Shown here: one piece after another, positions 46,621 through 57,872 of the stretch
How the letters are laid out: the number at the start of each line of letters is the position of its first letter
Numbering within the stretch: the stretch's first letter is position 1
DNA from: Vibrio sp. HI00D65
GTDB lineage: Bacteria > Pseudomonadota > Gammaproteobacteria > Enterobacterales > Vibrionaceae
Direction of reading: 5' to 3'
Assembly: GCF_001635455.1 (NCBI RefSeq)
Contig: NZ_LWEH01000181.1
Coordinates: 1-59,616, forward strand
DNA: 59,616 nt
Program-made: the position numbers and the translations under genes
Notes under the pieces: model-generated
What the model was told of the DNA's origin: nothing
Database searches by the model: none
Seen by the model: the letters and a program-made list of their open reading frames with translations, nothing else

Positions 46621-48237
46621 TTACGATTGACGTTTCTCTGGTGTCAGAATCGTTGGGCCACTGTCTTCAACCAGCTCTGGGTAATCCAATGTGTAGTGGA
46701 GGCCACGGCTCTCTTTGCGTTGCATTGCACAGCGAACCATTAGCTCAGCGACTTGAAGTAGGTTACGCAGCTCTAAAAGGTTGTTCGACACCTTAAAGTT
46801 GCTGTAATACTCGTGAGTTTCTTGCTGTAACATCTGAATACGACGCATTGCACGCTCAAGACGCTTGTCTGTGCGTACGATACCCATGTAATCCCACATG
46901 AATAGACGAAGCTCATGCCAGTTGTGCTGGATAATAACTTCTTCATCACTGTTTGTTACTTGGCTTTCATCCCATGCTGGAAGCTCCGCACACAATTGAG
47001 ATTGTTCAATGTTCTCAACGATGTGTTTTGCTGCCGACCACGCGTAAACCACACATTCTAGTAGTGAGTTTGATGCCATACGGTTCGCACCGTGAAGACC
47101 AGTATAGCTCACTTCACCAATCGCGTAGAGGTTTTGCAGATCCGTTTGGCCATCTTTATTGACCATCACACCACCACAGGTGTAGTGCGCAGCTGGTACG
47201 ATCGGGATCGGCTCTTTGGTCATATCGATACCCAAGTCCATCAAACGTGTGTGGATCATTGGGAAGTGTGCAGTGATGAACTCTTCAGGCTTGTGGCTAA
47301 TGTCGACGTACATGCAGTCTGCACCTAATCGCTTCATTTCGAAGTCGATTGCGCGTGCAACCACATCACGAGGTGCTAATTCACCACGCTCATCGAAGTC
47401 TTTCATGAAGCGTGTACCATCCGGGCGACGCAGATAAGCGCCTTCGCCACGAAGTGCTTCCGTTAGTAGGAAGTTGCGTGCTTCTGGGTGAAATAAGCAA
47501 GTCGGGTGGAATTGGTTGAACTCTAGGTTTGCTACACGACAACCTGCACGCCAAGCGATAGCAATGCCATCACCAGAAGAGACATCTGGGTTAGAAGTGT
47601 ATTGGTACACTTTTGATGCGCCGCCAGTAGCAAGTACAACAAATTTAGCACGTACGGTTTCTACGTGTTCTTGGTTGCGGTTCCAGATGTAGGCACCGAT
47701 AACCTTGTCTTTCGAGCCACCAACTTTATCTTCAGTGATCAAGTCCAGCGCATTGTGACGCTCGAAGATCTCGATATTTGGGTGATTCTTGACGTTATCT
47801 TGCAGTGAGGTTTGCATCGCCATGCCAGTTGCATCGGCAGCGTGCAGGATTCTGCGGTGGCTGTGTCCACCTTCACGAGTTAGGTGATACTTAGGTTGAC
47901 CATCAGTGCTGTTCTTATCTTTATCAAATGGAACACCGCCATCAATCAGCCACTGTACACACTCTTTCGCATTTTCAGCAATGAATTGAACTGTATCTTC
48001 TTCACATAACCCAGCCCCGGCAATTTGAGTATCTTCAACGTGAGACTCAATACTGTCCGACTCATCGAACACCGCAGCGATACCGCCTTGTGCGTAATAC
48101 GTCGATCCTTCGCTGCGTGGTCCTTTGCTTAATACAATTACTTTTGCATGTTCTGCTACGCGTAAGGCTAATGACAAGCCTGCCGCACCACTTCCTACCA
48201 CTAATACATCACATTGATGTTCACGGTTTGCGTTCAT
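46621..48237 (-). CDS. nadB: L-aspartate oxidase
   Basis: FAD enzyme oxidising aspartate to iminoaspartate, the first step of de novo NAD synthesis. 538 residues. FAD motif [47 protein letters not shown] and TCGGVMVN are family marks. No strong ribosome site before ATG at 48237. Divergent from rpoE, as in E. coli. Confidence 0.96.
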   Translation of the reverse strand: MNANREHQCDVLVVGSGAAGLSLALRVAEHAKVIVLSKGPRSEGSTYYAQGGIAAVFDESDSIESHVEDTQIAGAGLCEEDTVQFIAENAKECVQWLIDGGVPFDKDKNSTDGQPKYHLTREGGHSHRRILHAADATGMAMQTSLQDNVKNHPNIEIFERHNALDLITEDKVGGSKDKVIGAYIWNRNQEHVETVRAKFVVLATGGASKVYQYTSNPDVSSGDGIAIAWRAGCRVANLEFNQFHPTCLFHPEARNFLLTEALRGEGAYLRRPDGTRFMKDFDERGELAPRDVVARAIDFEMKRLGADCMYVDISHKPEEFITAHFPMIHTRLMDLGIDMTKEPIPIVPAAHYTCGGVMVNKDGQTDLQNLYAIGEVSYTGLHGANRMASNSLLECVVYAWSAAKHIVENIEQSQLCAELPAWDESQVTNSDEEVIIQHNWHELRLFMWDYMGIVRTDKRLERAMRRIQMLQQETHEYYSNFKVSNNLLELRNLLQVAELMVRCAMQRKESRGLHYTLDYPELVEDSGPTILTPEKRQS

Positions 48238-48473
48238 AAACTTATTAAATCCCGGGCTATAGTCGAGTTGTCTACTCTCAATTGACTTTGTCTTGTTTTA
48301 GGAGTTGCGGTAAGACTGTTATAATCTTCTTCAAGTCGTCCTAAAACGCCATGCAAAATCAAGATATAGACAGCTATCTAGAAATATTTAATGCTCAATA
48401 CCATTGCTTTTGCTCAAGTTTCCCTAAATTGACAGGGATAGCTATTTTTATTACATCACATTGTGAAACAATA

Positions 48474-48659
48474 ATGGCAAATAATTTTAAGAAAGTTGGA
48501 ACTTTCGGTATTTGGCTTAGTCACAATAGTGCTCTTGTAGACGGTGGTGTCAATACTACATTTCGTATAATTAGTACCCATATCTGTGAAGGTGAGGGTT
48601 ATAACAATAGGAGTACCCGCTCGAATGAACGAGCAGCTAACCGATCAAGTGTTGATTGA
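48474..48659 (+). CDS. Possible leader ORF overlapping the rpoE start
   Basis: 61-codon frame from ATG at 48474 whose stop lies 34 nt inside rpoE, in another frame. A short coding leader overlapping rpoE is known in E. coli (rseD/ORF51). Here the ribosome site is weak, and the sigma-E promoter lies inside the frame, so only a longer transcript could carry the whole ORF. Sequence KKVGTFGIWLSHN shows no known domain. Confidence 0.3.
   Translation: MANNFKKVGTFGIWLSHNSALVDGGVNTTFRIISTHICEGEGYNNRSTRSNERAANRSSVD
48498..48526 (+). promoter_or_regulatory. Sigma-E promoter of rpoE
   Basis: GGAACTT, 16-nt spacer, TCACAA fits the sigma-E consensus (GGAACTT-N15/16-TCNNA). It lies about 100 nt upstream of the rpoE start, so rpoE would activate its own operon as in E. 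coli. Confidence 0.8.
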
Positions 48660-49203
48660 GCGAGTTCAGAGTGGAGATAAGCAAGCATTTAACTTACTAG
48701 TGGTTAAGTATCAAAACAAAGTTTGTAACCTTATCTCTCGATACGTGAATAATTCTGGTGATGTACCTGATGTAGCACAAGAAGCTTTTATTAAAGCTTA
48801 CCGCGCGATACCTAATTTTCGTGGCGAGAGTGCCTTCTATACATGGTTGTACCGAATTGCCGTGAATACCGCAAAGAATCATATCGTTGCCCAGGGACGT
48901 AGACCGCCCGCAACGGATGTAGATGCAGAAGATGCTGAATATTACGAAACAGGCAGCGCGTTAAAAGAAATATCGAACCCTGAGAACTTAACGCTGTCAA
49001 AAGAATTGAAACAAGTCGTTTTTGGAGCGATTGAAGCGCTGCCAGAAGACTTAAAAACTGCAATGACGCTGCGTGAGCTTGAAGGTTTGAGCTACGAAGA
49101 GATTGCAGAAGTAATGGATTGCCCTGTAGGAACCGTACGTTCGCGTATCTTCCGAGCTCGTGAAGCGGTGGAAAAGAAAATTAAACCTCTTTTGCAGCGC
49201 TAG
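48625..49203 (+). CDS. rpoE: RNA polymerase sigma factor RpoE (sigma-E)
   Basis: 192 residues. Region 2 (PDVAQEAFIKAYRAIPNFRGES, FYTWLYRIAVNTAKNH) binds -10 and core; region 4 (LRELEGLSYEEIAEVM, GTVRSRIFRARE) binds -35. Controls the outer-membrane and periplasmic stress response. AGGAG lies 12 nt before ATG, a long spacing. The frame continues upstream to GTG at 48586 without family sequence. Heads rpoE-rseA-rseB-rseC. Confidence 0.97.
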   Translation: MNEQLTDQVLIERVQSGDKQAFNLLVVKYQNKVCNLISRYVNNSGDVPDVAQEAFIKAYRAIPNFRGESAFYTWLYRIAVNTAKNHIVAQGRRPPATDVDAEDAEYYETGSALKEISNPENLTLSKELKQVVFGAIEALPEDLKTAMTLRELEGLSYEEIAEVMDCPVGTVRSRIFRAREAVEKKIKPLLQR

Positions 49204-49229
49204 AACTTGTAATAATTATGGTGAAAATA

Positions 49230-49853
49230 ATGGCTGATAAAGAAAAGCTTTCGGCACTCATGGATGGTGAAACGATCGATAAAGCTCTCATTGTAGATCT
49301 AGAATCTGATCAAGAAAGCATGAATACCTGGCAGAGTTACCACCTAATTGGTGACGTTATGCGTGGGGATGCGCCAGAAACTAAAAATTGGAACATTGCG
49401 GATAGTGTAGCAGCAGCGCTTGAAGATGAGCCTGCACACAGTGCAATGCCAAACCTGCACCAAGTGAATGTTGAACCTACTGTTGCTCCAATTGAAGAGC
49501 AACCAAAACCTCAGCAAGCGAAGCGACAGCTTCCTGCGTGGTTACAACAGTTTGGACAAGTTGCTGTAGCAGCGTGTGTTTCTTTAGCGGTTGTATTAGG
49601 TGTTCAACAATATGGTGTCAGCGATCCAGCGGCACCAGAACAGTTACCTGTACTTCAGACTATTCCATTTGCGGGATCTGCTGAGCCAGTAAGCTTAACG
49701 CGCGAGTCGGTAGAGAGACCTGCATCTGAAGCAAATTTGCAAGAGCAGCGTAAACGCGTTCATGCAATGCTAGAAGATTATGAGCTACAACTAAGATTAA
49801 ACAGTGATGCGTCGCCTATGGAAGATGCACATCTAGAATCGGACATTGAATGA
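49230..49853 (+). CDS. rseA: Anti-sigma-E factor RseA
   Basis: 207 residues. N-terminal cytoplasmic sigma-binding domain (KLSALMDGE, WQSYHLIGDVMRG), one membrane helix about residues 103-123 (VAVAACVSLAVVLGVQQYG), and a periplasmic tail. DegS and RseP cleavage frees sigma-E. ATG at 49230 has GGTGA five bases upstream and is preferred to ATG at 49218. Its last codons overlap rseB by 4 nt. Confidence 0.95.
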   Translation: MADKEKLSALMDGETIDKALIVDLESDQESMNTWQSYHLIGDVMRGDAPETKNWNIADSVAAALEDEPAHSAMPNLHQVNVEPTVAPIEEQPKPQQAKRQLPAWLQQFGQVAVAACVSLAVVLGVQQYGVSDPAAPEQLPVLQTIPFAGSAEPVSLTRESVERPASEANLQEQRKRVHAMLEDYELQLRLNSDASPMEDAHLESDIE

Positions 49854-50812
49854 AGAAAATCCTGGTCAGTGCACTGACACTGTTCAGCGTGATGTCTTCA
49901 ACAGCCTTTGCAGAGGAAATAACTGCAAAGGCCTTGCTGCATCAAATGAACGAGGCCAGTCAGCATTTAAATTACGAACTCTCTTACATACTGATCAAGA
50001 AGAGCAGTATCGAACCTCTTGTTTATCGCCATGCGGTTAACGACGACCAACAACTCGCACACCTTGTCTACCTGAGTGGCCCCGTTCGTGAAGTGATTCG
50101 TCGCGGTAACGAAGTGAGCTATATCGAACCGGGCACAGAGCCGTTCACGATCCAGTCAGGTAGCATGGTTGCGCCTGTTATTCCGATGATTAATCGAGAT
50201 ATCGAATCCCTGAATCAGTACTACGACTTTGTAAAAGTTGGGCGCTCTCGTGAAGCGGGCAGCACTACCCAAGTGTTACGCGTAGTGCCAAAAGATGGCC
50301 TTCGTTACTCTTACGTGGTTTGGGTGGACGAGAAAACCAGTCTTCCTTTACGTGCCGATCTATTAGATCGTGATGGTGAAATACTGGAACAGTACCGAAC
50401 TATCTCTTATGTCGTGAACGATAAAATCGCTGCAGCTATGGGCGGCTTAAACCAAGCGCAACTGCCGAAGGTTTTATCATTACCTGAAGGTTTGGTGAGT
50501 GAGACCGACTGGCAAGCTTCATGGGTTCCAGAAGGGTTTAAGTCAAAAGAGTTGAGCCGTTACCAGATGGCTGCGACCGATAAAATGGTCGAGAGTCAGC
50601 TTTTCAGCGATGGATTATTCAGCTTTTCGGTATATATCGCCGACAAAGACGAACACTCATTGAAAGGCCAGTTGGTACGTCAAGGGCGCAGAACCTTGCA
50701 CAGCTTAGTCATGGGTGACAGAGAAGTGTCTGTCGTAGGCGATATCCCGCCAGCTACAGCAAAGCGTATCGCTCAATCTGTTACTTTCAATAATCAGGTG
50801 TCAGCGCAATGA
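49850..50812 (+). CDS. rseB: Sigma-E regulatory protein RseB
   Basis: 320-residue periplasmic protein, signal peptide ending STAFA-E. Two domains: an N-terminal LolA-like lipid-sensing fold and a C-terminal RseA-binding domain. It shields RseA from DegS until lipopolysaccharide intermediates bind. ATGA overlap with rseA. Confidence 0.95.
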   Translation: MKKILVSALTLFSVMSSTAFAEEITAKALLHQMNEASQHLNYELSYILIKKSSIEPLVYRHAVNDDQQLAHLVYLSGPVREVIRRGNEVSYIEPGTEPFTIQSGSMVAPVIPMINRDIESLNQYYDFVKVGRSREAGSTTQVLRVVPKDGLRYSYVVWVDEKTSLPLRADLLDRDGEILEQYRTISYVVNDKIAAAMGGLNQAQLPKVLSLPEGLVSETDWQASWVPEGFKSKELSRYQMAATDKMVESQLFSDGLFSFSVYIADKDEHSLKGQLVRQGRRTLHSLVMGDREVSVVGDIPPATAKRIAQSVTFNNQVSAQ

Positions 50813-51279
50813 TGACCGCGCTGGCTACCGTTAGCTCCGTTGAACAAAAAGGTAAGCAATACTTTGTTCAATTGAGCTGCGAACAACAAACTAGTTGCAG
50901 CAGCTGTTCTTCACAAAAAAGCTGCGGTACTGGTATTGTCACCAAAGCGGTTGGCAACAAATCCTTGTTTTGGCAATTAAAGACCAAAAACCTTGTGAAA
51001 GTGGGTCAGATTGTAGAAATCGGCTTTCCTGAAAAAAGCCTACTTCAGTCTGCGGCTATTGTTTACCTCATCCCACTTTTCATGTTGATGATTGGTGCTG
51101 GCATTGGACAACTCTTGTTACAACCCCTACTTCAAGGAGGCGAGGGGATTGTTATACTGAGCGCAGCCCTATTTACAGCTGGTGGTATTGCTTTAGCGAA
51201 GCGACTCGCTAAACCGATTGAAGACAAATCCAAGCAAGAAGTCGTATTGATTCGAATCCTCGGTGAGCCGCTCGTCTAA
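50809..51279 (+). CDS. rseC: SoxR-reducing / sigma-E system protein RseC
   Basis: 156 residues. Cys-rich N-terminal cluster (SCEQQTSCSSCSSQKSCG) and two membrane segments (about 80-105 and 110-130). Inner-membrane protein that affects SoxR reduction and sigma-E mildly. ATGA overlap with rseB; last gene of the operon. Confidence 0.93.
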   Translation: MMTALATVSSVEQKGKQYFVQLSCEQQTSCSSCSSQKSCGTGIVTKAVGNKSLFWQLKTKNLVKVGQIVEIGFPEKSLLQSAAIVYLIPLFMLMIGAGIGQLLLQPLLQGGEGIVILSAALFTAGGIALAKRLAKPIEDKSKQEVVLIRILGEPLV

Positions 51280-51411
51280 TTTATGATGCGTCTTGCTGTT
51301 AAATTGGGTAGAATCTGCCAACTTGATTGAAATGCCGCCACCGTTGGTTATTTTTAAATAGCTTTGCGGCTTTCTTACCGTCCTAATTTAAAGAGTTTGT
51401 CACACCAAATT

Positions 51412-53205
51412 ATGAAGCACATTCGTAACTTTTCGATTATCGCCCACATCGACCATGGTAAGTCGACCCTATCTGACCGTCTAATCCAAGTTTGTGGAGG
51501 ATTAAGCGATCGTGAAATGGCTGCACAAGTCCTTGATTCGATGGATCTTGAGCGTGAACGTGGCATCACCATCAAATCTCAGAGTGTGACACTAAACTAC
51601 ACCGCAAAAGATGGTGAAACTTACCAACTTAACTTCATCGATACTCCGGGACACGTTGACTTCGCATACGAAGTATCACGTTCTCTTGCGGCTTGTGAAG
51701 GCGCACTATTGGTTGTCGATGCTGGTCAAGGTGTAGAAGCTCAGACTCTAGCAAATTGTTACACAGCGATCGAAATGGATCTGGAAGTTGTGCCAATCCT
51801 AAACAAGATTGACCTTCCAGCAGCTGATCCAGAGCGCGTATCTGAAGAGATCGAAGAGATCGTAGGTATCGACGCGATGGAGGCAACGCGCTGTTCTGCA
51901 AAAACAGGTATCGGTGTAGACGATGTTCTAGAAAACATTGTTTCAGCAATTCCTGCTCCAGAAGGCGATCCTGAAGCGCCACTGCAAGCGCTAATCATCG
52001 ACTCTTGGTTCGATAACTACCTTGGTGTTGTTTCTCTTGTTCGTATCAAGAACGGTTCTTTGAAGAAGAACGACAAGATCAAAGTAATGAGCACCGGCCA
52101 AGTTTGGGGGGTAGATCGCCTAGGTATCTTCACGCCTAAGCAAATCGACACTACAGAGCTAAACACTGGTGAAGTAGGTTGGGTTGTTTGTGGTATTAAA
52201 GACATTCTAGGTGCACCGGTTGGTGATACGCTAACACTGGCTAAAAACGGCTGTGAAAAAGCGTTACCTGGCTTTAAGAAAGTAAAACCACAGGTATACG
52301 CGGGTCTGTTCCCTGTATCATCTGATGATTACGAAAACTTCCGTGATGCACTAGGTAAACTAAGCCTGAACGATGCTTCTCTATTCTATGAACCAGAGAA
52401 CTCTGCAGCACTTGGTTTTGGTTTCCGTTGTGGTTTCTTGGGTATGCTTCACATGGAGATTATTCAAGAACGTCTAGAGCGTGAATACGACCTAGACCTA
52501 ATTACAACTGCGCCAACCGTAGTATACGAAGTTGAAAAAACAGACGGCACTCAGCTGTATGTTGATAGCCCAGCTAAGCTGCCTGCTATCAATGATATCA
52601 ACGAGATTCGTGAGCCGATTGCACGCTGTAATATCTTAGTACCTTCTGACTACCTAGGTAACGTAATCACACTGTGTGTTGAGAAGCGTGGTGTTCAGGT
52701 TGATATGATTTATCACGGCAACCAAGTAGCGGTTGTGTACGATATTCCAATGGCTGAAGTAGTACTGGACTTCTTCGACCGTCTGAAATCAACGTCTCGT
52801 GGTTACGCATCACTTGATTACAACTTCCAACGTTTTGAAGCATCAAGCATGGTTCGTGTAGACGTACTTCTAAACGGTGACACGGTTGATGCACTTGCGA
52901 TGATTACACACAAAGATCAATCGCAAACTCGTGGTCGTCAGCTCGTTGAGAAGATGAAAGAATTCATCCCTCGTCAAATGTTTGACATCGCGATTCAAGC
53001 GGCTATCGGTAACCACATCATCGCTCGTTCTACAGTTAAACAACTGCGTAAGAACGTAATCGCGAAATGTTACGGTGGTGACGTGAGTCGTAAGAAGAAG
53101 CTTCTGAAGAAACAGAAAGAAGGTAAGAAGCGTATGAAGCAGATCGGTAACGTAGAGCTGCCTCAAGAAGCATTCTTAGCAATTCTTCACGTTGGCAAAG
53201 ACTAG
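51412..53205 (+). CDS. lepA: Elongation factor 4 (LepA)
   Basis: 597 residues. G1 [11 protein letters not shown]3 DTPGHVDF, G4 NKIDLP; domains II, III and V and the LepA-specific C-terminal domain with basic end ([18 protein letters not shown]). Back-translocase GTPase with a role in initiation and ribosome assembly. The ATG lacks a clear ribosome site. 133 nt after rseC. Upstream of lepB as in most bacteria. Confidence 0.96.
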   Translation: MKHIRNFSIIAHIDHGKSTLSDRLIQVCGGLSDREMAAQVLDSMDLERERGITIKSQSVTLNYTAKDGETYQLNFIDTPGHVDFAYEVSRSLAACEGALLVVDAGQGVEAQTLANCYTAIEMDLEVVPILNKIDLPAADPERVSEEIEEIVGIDAMEATRCSAKTGIGVDDVLENIVSAIPAPEGDPEAPLQALIIDSWFDNYLGVVSLVRIKNGSLKKNDKIKVMSTGQVWGVDRLGIFTPKQIDTTELNTGEVGWVVCGIKDILGAPVGDTLTLAKNGCEKALPGFKKVKPQVYAGLFPVSSDDYENFRDALGKLSLNDASLFYEPENSAALGFGFRCGFLGMLHMEIIQERLEREYDLDLITTAPTVVYEVEKTDGTQLYVDSPAKLPAINDINEIREPIARCNILVPSDYLGNVITLCVEKRGVQVDMIYHGNQVAVVYDIPMAEVVLDFFDRLKSTSRGYASLDYNFQRFEASSMVRVDVLLNGDTVDALAMITHKDQSQTRGRQLVEKMKEFIPRQMFDIAIQAAIGNHIIARSTVKQLRKNVIAKCYGGDVSRKKKLLKKQKEGKKRMKQIGNVELPQEAFLAILHVGKD

Positions 53206-53230
53206 GCTTATCCAACGATAAACGAATAAT

Positions 53231-53276
53231 TGAAAGTGAAAGGGTAGCTCGCTATTCTTTCACTTTCGTTATTTTT
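53231..53276 (+). terminator. Hairpin between lepA and lepB
   Basis: TGAAAGTGAAAG pairs with CTTTCACTTTC around an 18-nt region that can pair further, followed by GTTATTTTT. Possibly partial, since lepB follows without an obvious new promoter. Confidence 0.6.
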
Positions 53277-53302
53277 AAAGAAATGAAATTTAAGGGATAT
53301 CA

Positions 53303-54199
53303 ATGGCTAACAAATTTTCGCTCCTTTTAGTGCTCTTAACTCTAGTGACCGGCATTGTATGGGCATTGGAAAAGTTTGTGTGGGCGAAGAAACGCCAGCA
53401 GAAGCTTGCTGATGTGGAAGCACAAACCAATGGCCTAGACGCTGAAACCAGCGCAAAAGTTACGGATCAGCCTTGGTGGGTTGAGAACAGTGTGTCCATT
53501 TTCCCGGTATTTGCATTTGTTTTGATCTTGCGTTCATTTATTTATGAACCGTTTCAAATCCCATCTGGCTCGATGATGCCAACGCTTTTGGTTGGTGATT
53601 TCATTTTGGTAGAGAAGTACGCTTACGGTCTTAAAGACCCAGTATGGCGCGCTCAATTGGTAGAAACAGGTAAGCCAGAACGTGGTGATTCAATCGTATT
53701 TAAGTACCCGCTAGATCCAGATGTTGACTTCATTAAACGTGTTGTTGGTCTGCCAGGTGATACTATTCGTTACAGCAGTCGTAAAGAAATCTGTATCCAA
53801 GCGAAAGGTACAAGTAGCTGTAAACCAGTGAAATTAAGTAATGTTGAAGAGAGCCAATTTATTCAAGACGGCGTGCCTTTGATTCAACTGAATGAACAGC
53901 TTGGAGACGTAGAGCACCAAATCTTAGTTAACCCATTGCGTCGTAATCGTGTGCAATCATATCAGCCTCGTCCTGGTGTTAACGAATGGGTCGTTCCAGA
54001 AGGGCAATACTTTGTGATGGGTGATAACCGTGACAACAGTAAAGACAGCCGCTTCTGGGGTTTTGTCCCTGAAGCAAACCTTGTTGGTAAGGCCGTTGCT
54101 ATTTGGATCAGCTTCGAATTCGAACGTGGTTCCGACAGTGTACTTCCAACATGGATTCCTACTGGTGTGCGTTTTAATCGCATCGGTGGGATTCATTAA
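53303..54199 (+). CDS. lepB: Signal peptidase I
   Basis: 298 residues, two N-terminal membrane segments (residues about 4-22 and 63-82) and a periplasmic catalytic domain. Catalytic Ser90 in [10 protein letters not shown] and Lys145 in [11 protein letters not shown]; box [12 protein letters not shown]. It cleaves signal peptides of exported proteins. AAGGGA ribosome site. Confidence 0.96.
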   Translation: MANKFSLLLVLLTLVTGIVWALEKFVWAKKRQQKLADVEAQTNGLDAETSAKVTDQPWWVENSVSIFPVFAFVLILRSFIYEPFQIPSGSMMPTLLVGDFILVEKYAYGLKDPVWRAQLVETGKPERGDSIVFKYPLDPDVDFIKRVVGLPGDTIRYSSRKEICIQAKGTSSCKPVKLSNVEESQFIQDGVPLIQLNEQLGDVEHQILVNPLRRNRVQSYQPRPGVNEWVVPEGQYFVMGDNRDNSKDSRFWGFVPEANLVGKAVAIWISFEFERGSDSVLPTWIPTGVRFNRIGGIH

Positions 54200-54225
54200 T
54201 CGATCAATTAACACATCGAGAGAGC

Positions 54226-54903
54226 ATGAATTCTCAAATTGATAAACTAGAGAGAAAGATTGGCTATCAGTTCAATGATGCCGATCTTATCCACTTGGCG
54301 CTGACTCACCGCAGCGCCGCTGGTAAACATAACGAACGTCTTGAGTTTCTGGGCGATTCAATTTTAAGTTTTGTTATCGCTGATGATCTATATCACCGTT
54401 TTCCTAAGGTAAACGAAGGTGATATGAGCCGCATGCGCGCGACATTAGTACGTGGTCATACATTGGCAGAACTAGGTCGTGAATTCGAACTAGGAGATTA
54501 CTTAAAATTAGGTCCAGGTGAGTTGAAGAGTGGCGGTTTCCGTCGTGATTCTATTCTAGCGGATGCTGTAGAAGCGATCATCGGCGCTATCTATTTAGAT
54601 AGTGATACTGAGACGGTTCGCGGCATTATTTTAAGCTGGTACCAATCTCGCCTAGAAGCTATTCAGCCTGGAGTATCTCAAAAAGACCCGAAAACTCGTC
54701 TTCAAGAGTTCTTACAAGGTCGAAGAAATCCTCTACCTGTCTACACAGTGACTAATATTAAAGGTGAAGCACACAACCAAGAGTTTACGGTTGAGTGTGA
54801 AGTGGCAGGTGTGGATAAACCTGTTATCGGTAAAGGCACTAGCCGCCGCAAGGCAGAACAAGCGGCTGCTGAAACAGCATTAGAGCAACTAAGCAATGTC
54901 TGA
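54226..54903 (+). CDS. rnc: Ribonuclease III
   Basis: 225 residues. Signature [13 protein letters not shown] (metal Glu/Asp) near residue 38, [13 protein letters not shown] near 115, and a C-terminal double-stranded RNA-binding domain. It processes rRNA precursors and duplex RNA. Overlaps era by 8 nt, the classic rnc-era operon. Confidence 0.97.
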   Translation: MNSQIDKLERKIGYQFNDADLIHLALTHRSAAGKHNERLEFLGDSILSFVIADDLYHRFPKVNEGDMSRMRATLVRGHTLAELGREFELGDYLKLGPGELKSGGFRRDSILADAVEAIIGAIYLDSDTETVRGIILSWYQSRLEAIQPGVSQKDPKTRLQEFLQGRRNPLPVYTVTNIKGEAHNQEFTVECEVAGVDKPVIGKGTSRRKAEQAAAETALEQLSNV

Positions 54904-55867
54904 TAACAACCAAGAATTCGATATCGATGCATTCTTTTCATCTGATAGCAAACAACCTAGCCTACCGGAAAACCAACACTGTGGCTTCATCGCTATTGTA
55001 GGTCGCCCAAACGTAGGTAAGTCGACACTTCTGAACCATATTCTGGGACAGAAGATTTCTATTACATCACGTAAACCACAGACGACACGTCACCGTATTA
55101 TGGGCGTGGAAACTGAAGGTGATTACCAAGCGATCTTCGTAGATACTCCTGGACTTCATATTGAAGAAAAGCGTGCTATCAACCGTTTGATGAACCGTGC
55201 AGCAAACAGCTCATTGAGTGATGTGAACCTAGTATTCTTCCTGGTCGATGGTACCCACTGGACTGAAGACGATGAGATGGTTCTGAACAAGCTGAAGAAG
55301 ACTGACTTCCCAGTTGTACTTTGCATCAACAAAGTAGATAACGTTCAAGACCGTACTAACGTGATGCAGCACATGATGGAAGTCTCTAAGAAGATGGACT
55401 TCATTGATGTTGTGCCAATCTCGGCGAAACAAGGTAAGAACATTGATGTACTACGTAAGCACGTACGTGAACACTTACCTAAAGCGACACATCACTTCCC
55501 AGAAGAGTATGTGACGGATCGCTCGCAGCGTTTTATGGCGTCGGAAATTATCCGTGAAAAGCTAATGCGCTTTACGGGTGATGAACTACCTTACTCGGTA
55601 ACGGTTGAGATCGAACGTTTCGACTACAACCCAGATAATGATGGTTTCCACATCAACGCACTGATTCTTGTTGAACGTACCGGTCAGAAGAAAATGGTGA
55701 TAGGTAAAGCAGGCGAGAAGATCAAAACGATTGGTCGCGAGGCACGTATCGATATGGAAGAGCTATTCGGTCGTAAGGTTTACCTAGAGACTTGGGTTAA
55801 GGTTAAATCTGGTTGGGCTGATGATGAGCGTGCACTTCGTTCACTAGGCTACATCGACGATCTATAA
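54896..55867 (+). CDS. era: GTPase Era
   Basis: 323 residues. G1 [10 protein letters not shown]3 DTPG, G4 NKVD, and a C-terminal KH domain with [13 protein letters not shown]. It binds 16S rRNA in 30S assembly. An N-terminal extension of about 25 residues precedes the GTPase core. Translation is coupled to rnc. Confidence 0.96.
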   Translation: MSDNNQEFDIDAFFSSDSKQPSLPENQHCGFIAIVGRPNVGKSTLLNHILGQKISITSRKPQTTRHRIMGVETEGDYQAIFVDTPGLHIEEKRAINRLMNRAANSSLSDVNLVFFLVDGTHWTEDDEMVLNKLKKTDFPVVLCINKVDNVQDRTNVMQHMMEVSKKMDFIDVVPISAKQGKNIDVLRKHVREHLPKATHHFPEEYVTDRSQRFMASEIIREKLMRFTGDELPYSVTVEIERFDYNPDNDGFHINALILVERTGQKKMVIGKAGEKIKTIGREARIDMEELFGRKVYLETWVKVKSGWADDERALRSLGYIDDL

Positions 55868-55916
55868 TCTAGATTGGACTTCACCTTCCTTACCGGGATG
55901 TGAAATCAAAATAGTG

Positions 55917-55948
55917 AGTTGAAGAGAGAGTGCGAACTCTCTCTTTTT
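55917..55948 (+). terminator. Hairpin between era and recO
   Basis: GAAGAGAGAG pairs with CTCTCTCTT around TGCGAA, followed by TTTTTGT. It ends 20-30 nt before the recO start and may reduce recO-pdxJ expression. Confidence 0.7.
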
Positions 55949-55971
55949 GTATCTGCAAGAAGGATGAATCA

Positions 55972-56700
55972 TTGAGCGAAGGGTTACAGCGATGCTTTGT
56001 ATTGCACCGTAGGCCATATAGCGAGTCGAGTTTGATACTGGATATTTTCAGTGAAGAGTTTGGCCGTGTAACGTTGATGTCGAAAGGTGCTCGTAGCAAG
56101 CGTTCCAATTTAAAAGGAGCGTTGCAGCCTTTTACGCCTCTATTACTGAAGTGGTCGGGGAATAGCTCAATGAAAACACTGCGCCAAGCTGAGCCTATCA
56201 GTTTAGGTTTGCCTCTCACTGGCATTAACCTCTACTCCGCAATGTATGTGAATGAGCTGATTGGCCGAGTGCTGATGGCTGAAGTGCCAATGCCTGCTCT
56301 TTTTCACGACTATCTTCATGCTTTAACAGAGCTGGCGCATAATGAAAACCCAGAGCCAGCACTACGTCGTTTTGAGTTGGCACTGCTATCTGCTATGGGC
56401 TATGGTGTCGACTTTTTACACTGTGCAGGTACTGGCGAACCGATTGATCCAACAATGACTTATCGCTATCGAGAGCAGAAAGGTTTCATTGCTTCAGTGC
56501 GACGAGACAACCTGACTTTTATGGGCGATGAACTTATTGCGATCAGCGAACGTAGGTTTATCACTAAAGAGCAGTTAAAAGCGGCAAAACGCTTTACACG
56601 CATAGCCTTAAAGCCGTATCTTGGCGGCAAACCATTAAAAAGTAGAGAACTGTTTTTGCCAAGAGCAGGTCTTTCTAGAGCACGGAGTATTGGAAAATGA
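55972..56700 (+). CDS. recO: DNA repair protein RecO
   Basis: 242 residues from TTG at 55972 with AAGGA eight bases before; homologues begin at the same point ([19 protein letters not shown]). A GTG at 55930 in the terminator hairpin is unlikely. RecO loads RecA on gapped DNA with RecR. OB fold ([20 protein letters not shown]) and helical C-terminus. Overlaps pdxJ by 4 nt. Confidence 0.94.
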   Translation: MSEGLQRCFVLHRRPYSESSLILDIFSEEFGRVTLMSKGARSKRSNLKGALQPFTPLLLKWSGNSSMKTLRQAEPISLGLPLTGINLYSAMYVNELIGRVLMAEVPMPALFHDYLHALTELAHNENPEPALRRFELALLSAMGYGVDFLHCAGTGEPIDPTMTYRYREQKGFIASVRRDNLTFMGDELIAISERRFITKEQLKAAKRFTRIALKPYLGGKPLKSRELFLPRAGLSRARSIGK

Positions 56701-57434
56701 GCTCAATCCTTTTAGGCGTTAATATCGACCATATTGCAACACTACGTAATGCACGTGGTACTAAATACCCAGATCCAGTACACGCAGCTGAAATTGCTGA
56801 GCGCGCTGGTGCTGACGGTATCACCATTCACCTGCGTGAAGACCGTCGTCACATCGTTGATCGCGATGTACGTATTCTGGCTGAAACTATCCAAACTCGC
56901 ATGAACTTAGAAATGGCAGTGACGGATGAGATGGTTCAGATTGCACTTGATACTAAGCCTGAGTTTGTTTGTCTTGTTCCTGAAAAGCGTGAAGAGCTAA
57001 CTACTGAAGGTGGCTTGGATGTGGTTGGTCAACTTGAGAAGATCAAAGCAGCAACGCAAAAGCTGTCAGAAGCAGGTATCAAGGTATCTCTATTTATCGA
57101 TGCTGACCGCGAGCAGATCGACGCTGCAAAAGCGTGTGGCGCACCCTTCATTGAACTTCACACAGGTCACTACGCTGATGCGAAAACAGAAGAAGACCAA
57201 CAAGATGAGCTGAAAAAGATTGCGGCTGGCGCAAGCTACGCAGACGATTTAGGTATTACGGTGAATGCGGGTCACGGCCTGACTTACCACAACGTGGTTC
57301 CAATTGCGGCACTGCCAGAAATCTACGAGCTAAACATCGGTCACTCAATCATGGGGCGTGCAGTCTTTGATGGTTTGAACAAAGCCGTAGCTGACATGAA
57401 AGCCGTAATGGAAACCGCTCGCAACAATATCTAG
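56697..57434 (+). CDS. pdxJ: Pyridoxine 5'-phosphate synthase
   Basis: 245-residue TIM barrel that condenses 1-deoxyxylulose-5-phosphate with aminoacetone phosphate. [20 protein letters not shown] at the N-terminus, HLREDRRHI, and [15 protein letters not shown] overlap with recO; acpS follows 57 nt downstream. The epd gene of the same B6 pathway is also in this window. Confidence 0.97.
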   Translation: MSSILLGVNIDHIATLRNARGTKYPDPVHAAEIAERAGADGITIHLREDRRHIVDRDVRILAETIQTRMNLEMAVTDEMVQIALDTKPEFVCLVPEKREELTTEGGLDVVGQLEKIKAATQKLSEAGIKVSLFIDADREQIDAAKACGAPFIELHTGHYADAKTEEDQQDELKKIAAGASYADDLGITVNAGHGLTYHNVVPIAALPEIYELNIGHSIMGRAVFDGLNKAVADMKAVMETARNNI

Positions 57435-57491
57435 CGTGTTAAATATCTAGTTTGTTAAGTAGCATCATCAAAAAGTAGTTAAAGGGTAATC

Positions 57492-57872
57492 ATGGCTGTT
57501 GTAGGGCTTGGGACAGATATCGCGGAAATTGAACGTGTTGAAAAAGCATTATCACGCAGTGGTGAGGCATTTGCTCAGCGTATTCTGACGGATTCTGAAT
57601 TTGAAGTGTTTCAGCAGCTCAAGCAAAAAGGTCGCTATCTAGCTAAGCGTTTTGCAGCTAAAGAAGCAGCATCAAAAGCGCTGGGTACAGGCATCGCACT
57701 GGGTGTTACTTTTCATGACTTCGAAATCTCGAACGACGAGCATGGTAAGCCAGTGCTGAGCTTGCACAATAAAGCTCGAGAAATTGCGCAAGCGAGTGGC
57801 ACAACTTCGATTCACCTAACTATTTCAGATGAGCGTCATTATGCGGTAGCGACGGTACTCTTTGAGTCGTAA
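57492..57872 (+). CDS. acpS: Holo-acyl-carrier-protein synthase
   Basis: 126 residues. [13 protein letters not shown] (metal Asp) and [15 protein letters not shown] (catalytic region) identify AcpS, which attaches phosphopantetheine to ACP. AGGG ribosome site. Last conserved core gene in the window; accessory DNA follows. Confidence 0.96.
   Translation: MAVVGLGTDIAEIERVEKALSRSGEAFAQRILTDSEFEVFQQLKQKGRYLAKRFAAKEAASKALGTGIALGVTFHDFEISNDEHGKPVLSLHNKAREIAQASGTTSIHLTISDERHYAVATVLFES

Noticed and set aside
48351..48473. Longer upstream extension of the rpoE leader frame
   Set aside because: The extra part lies in the nadB-rpoE divergent promoter region and has no ribosome site. Only the shorter ORF from 48474 is kept, at low confidence.
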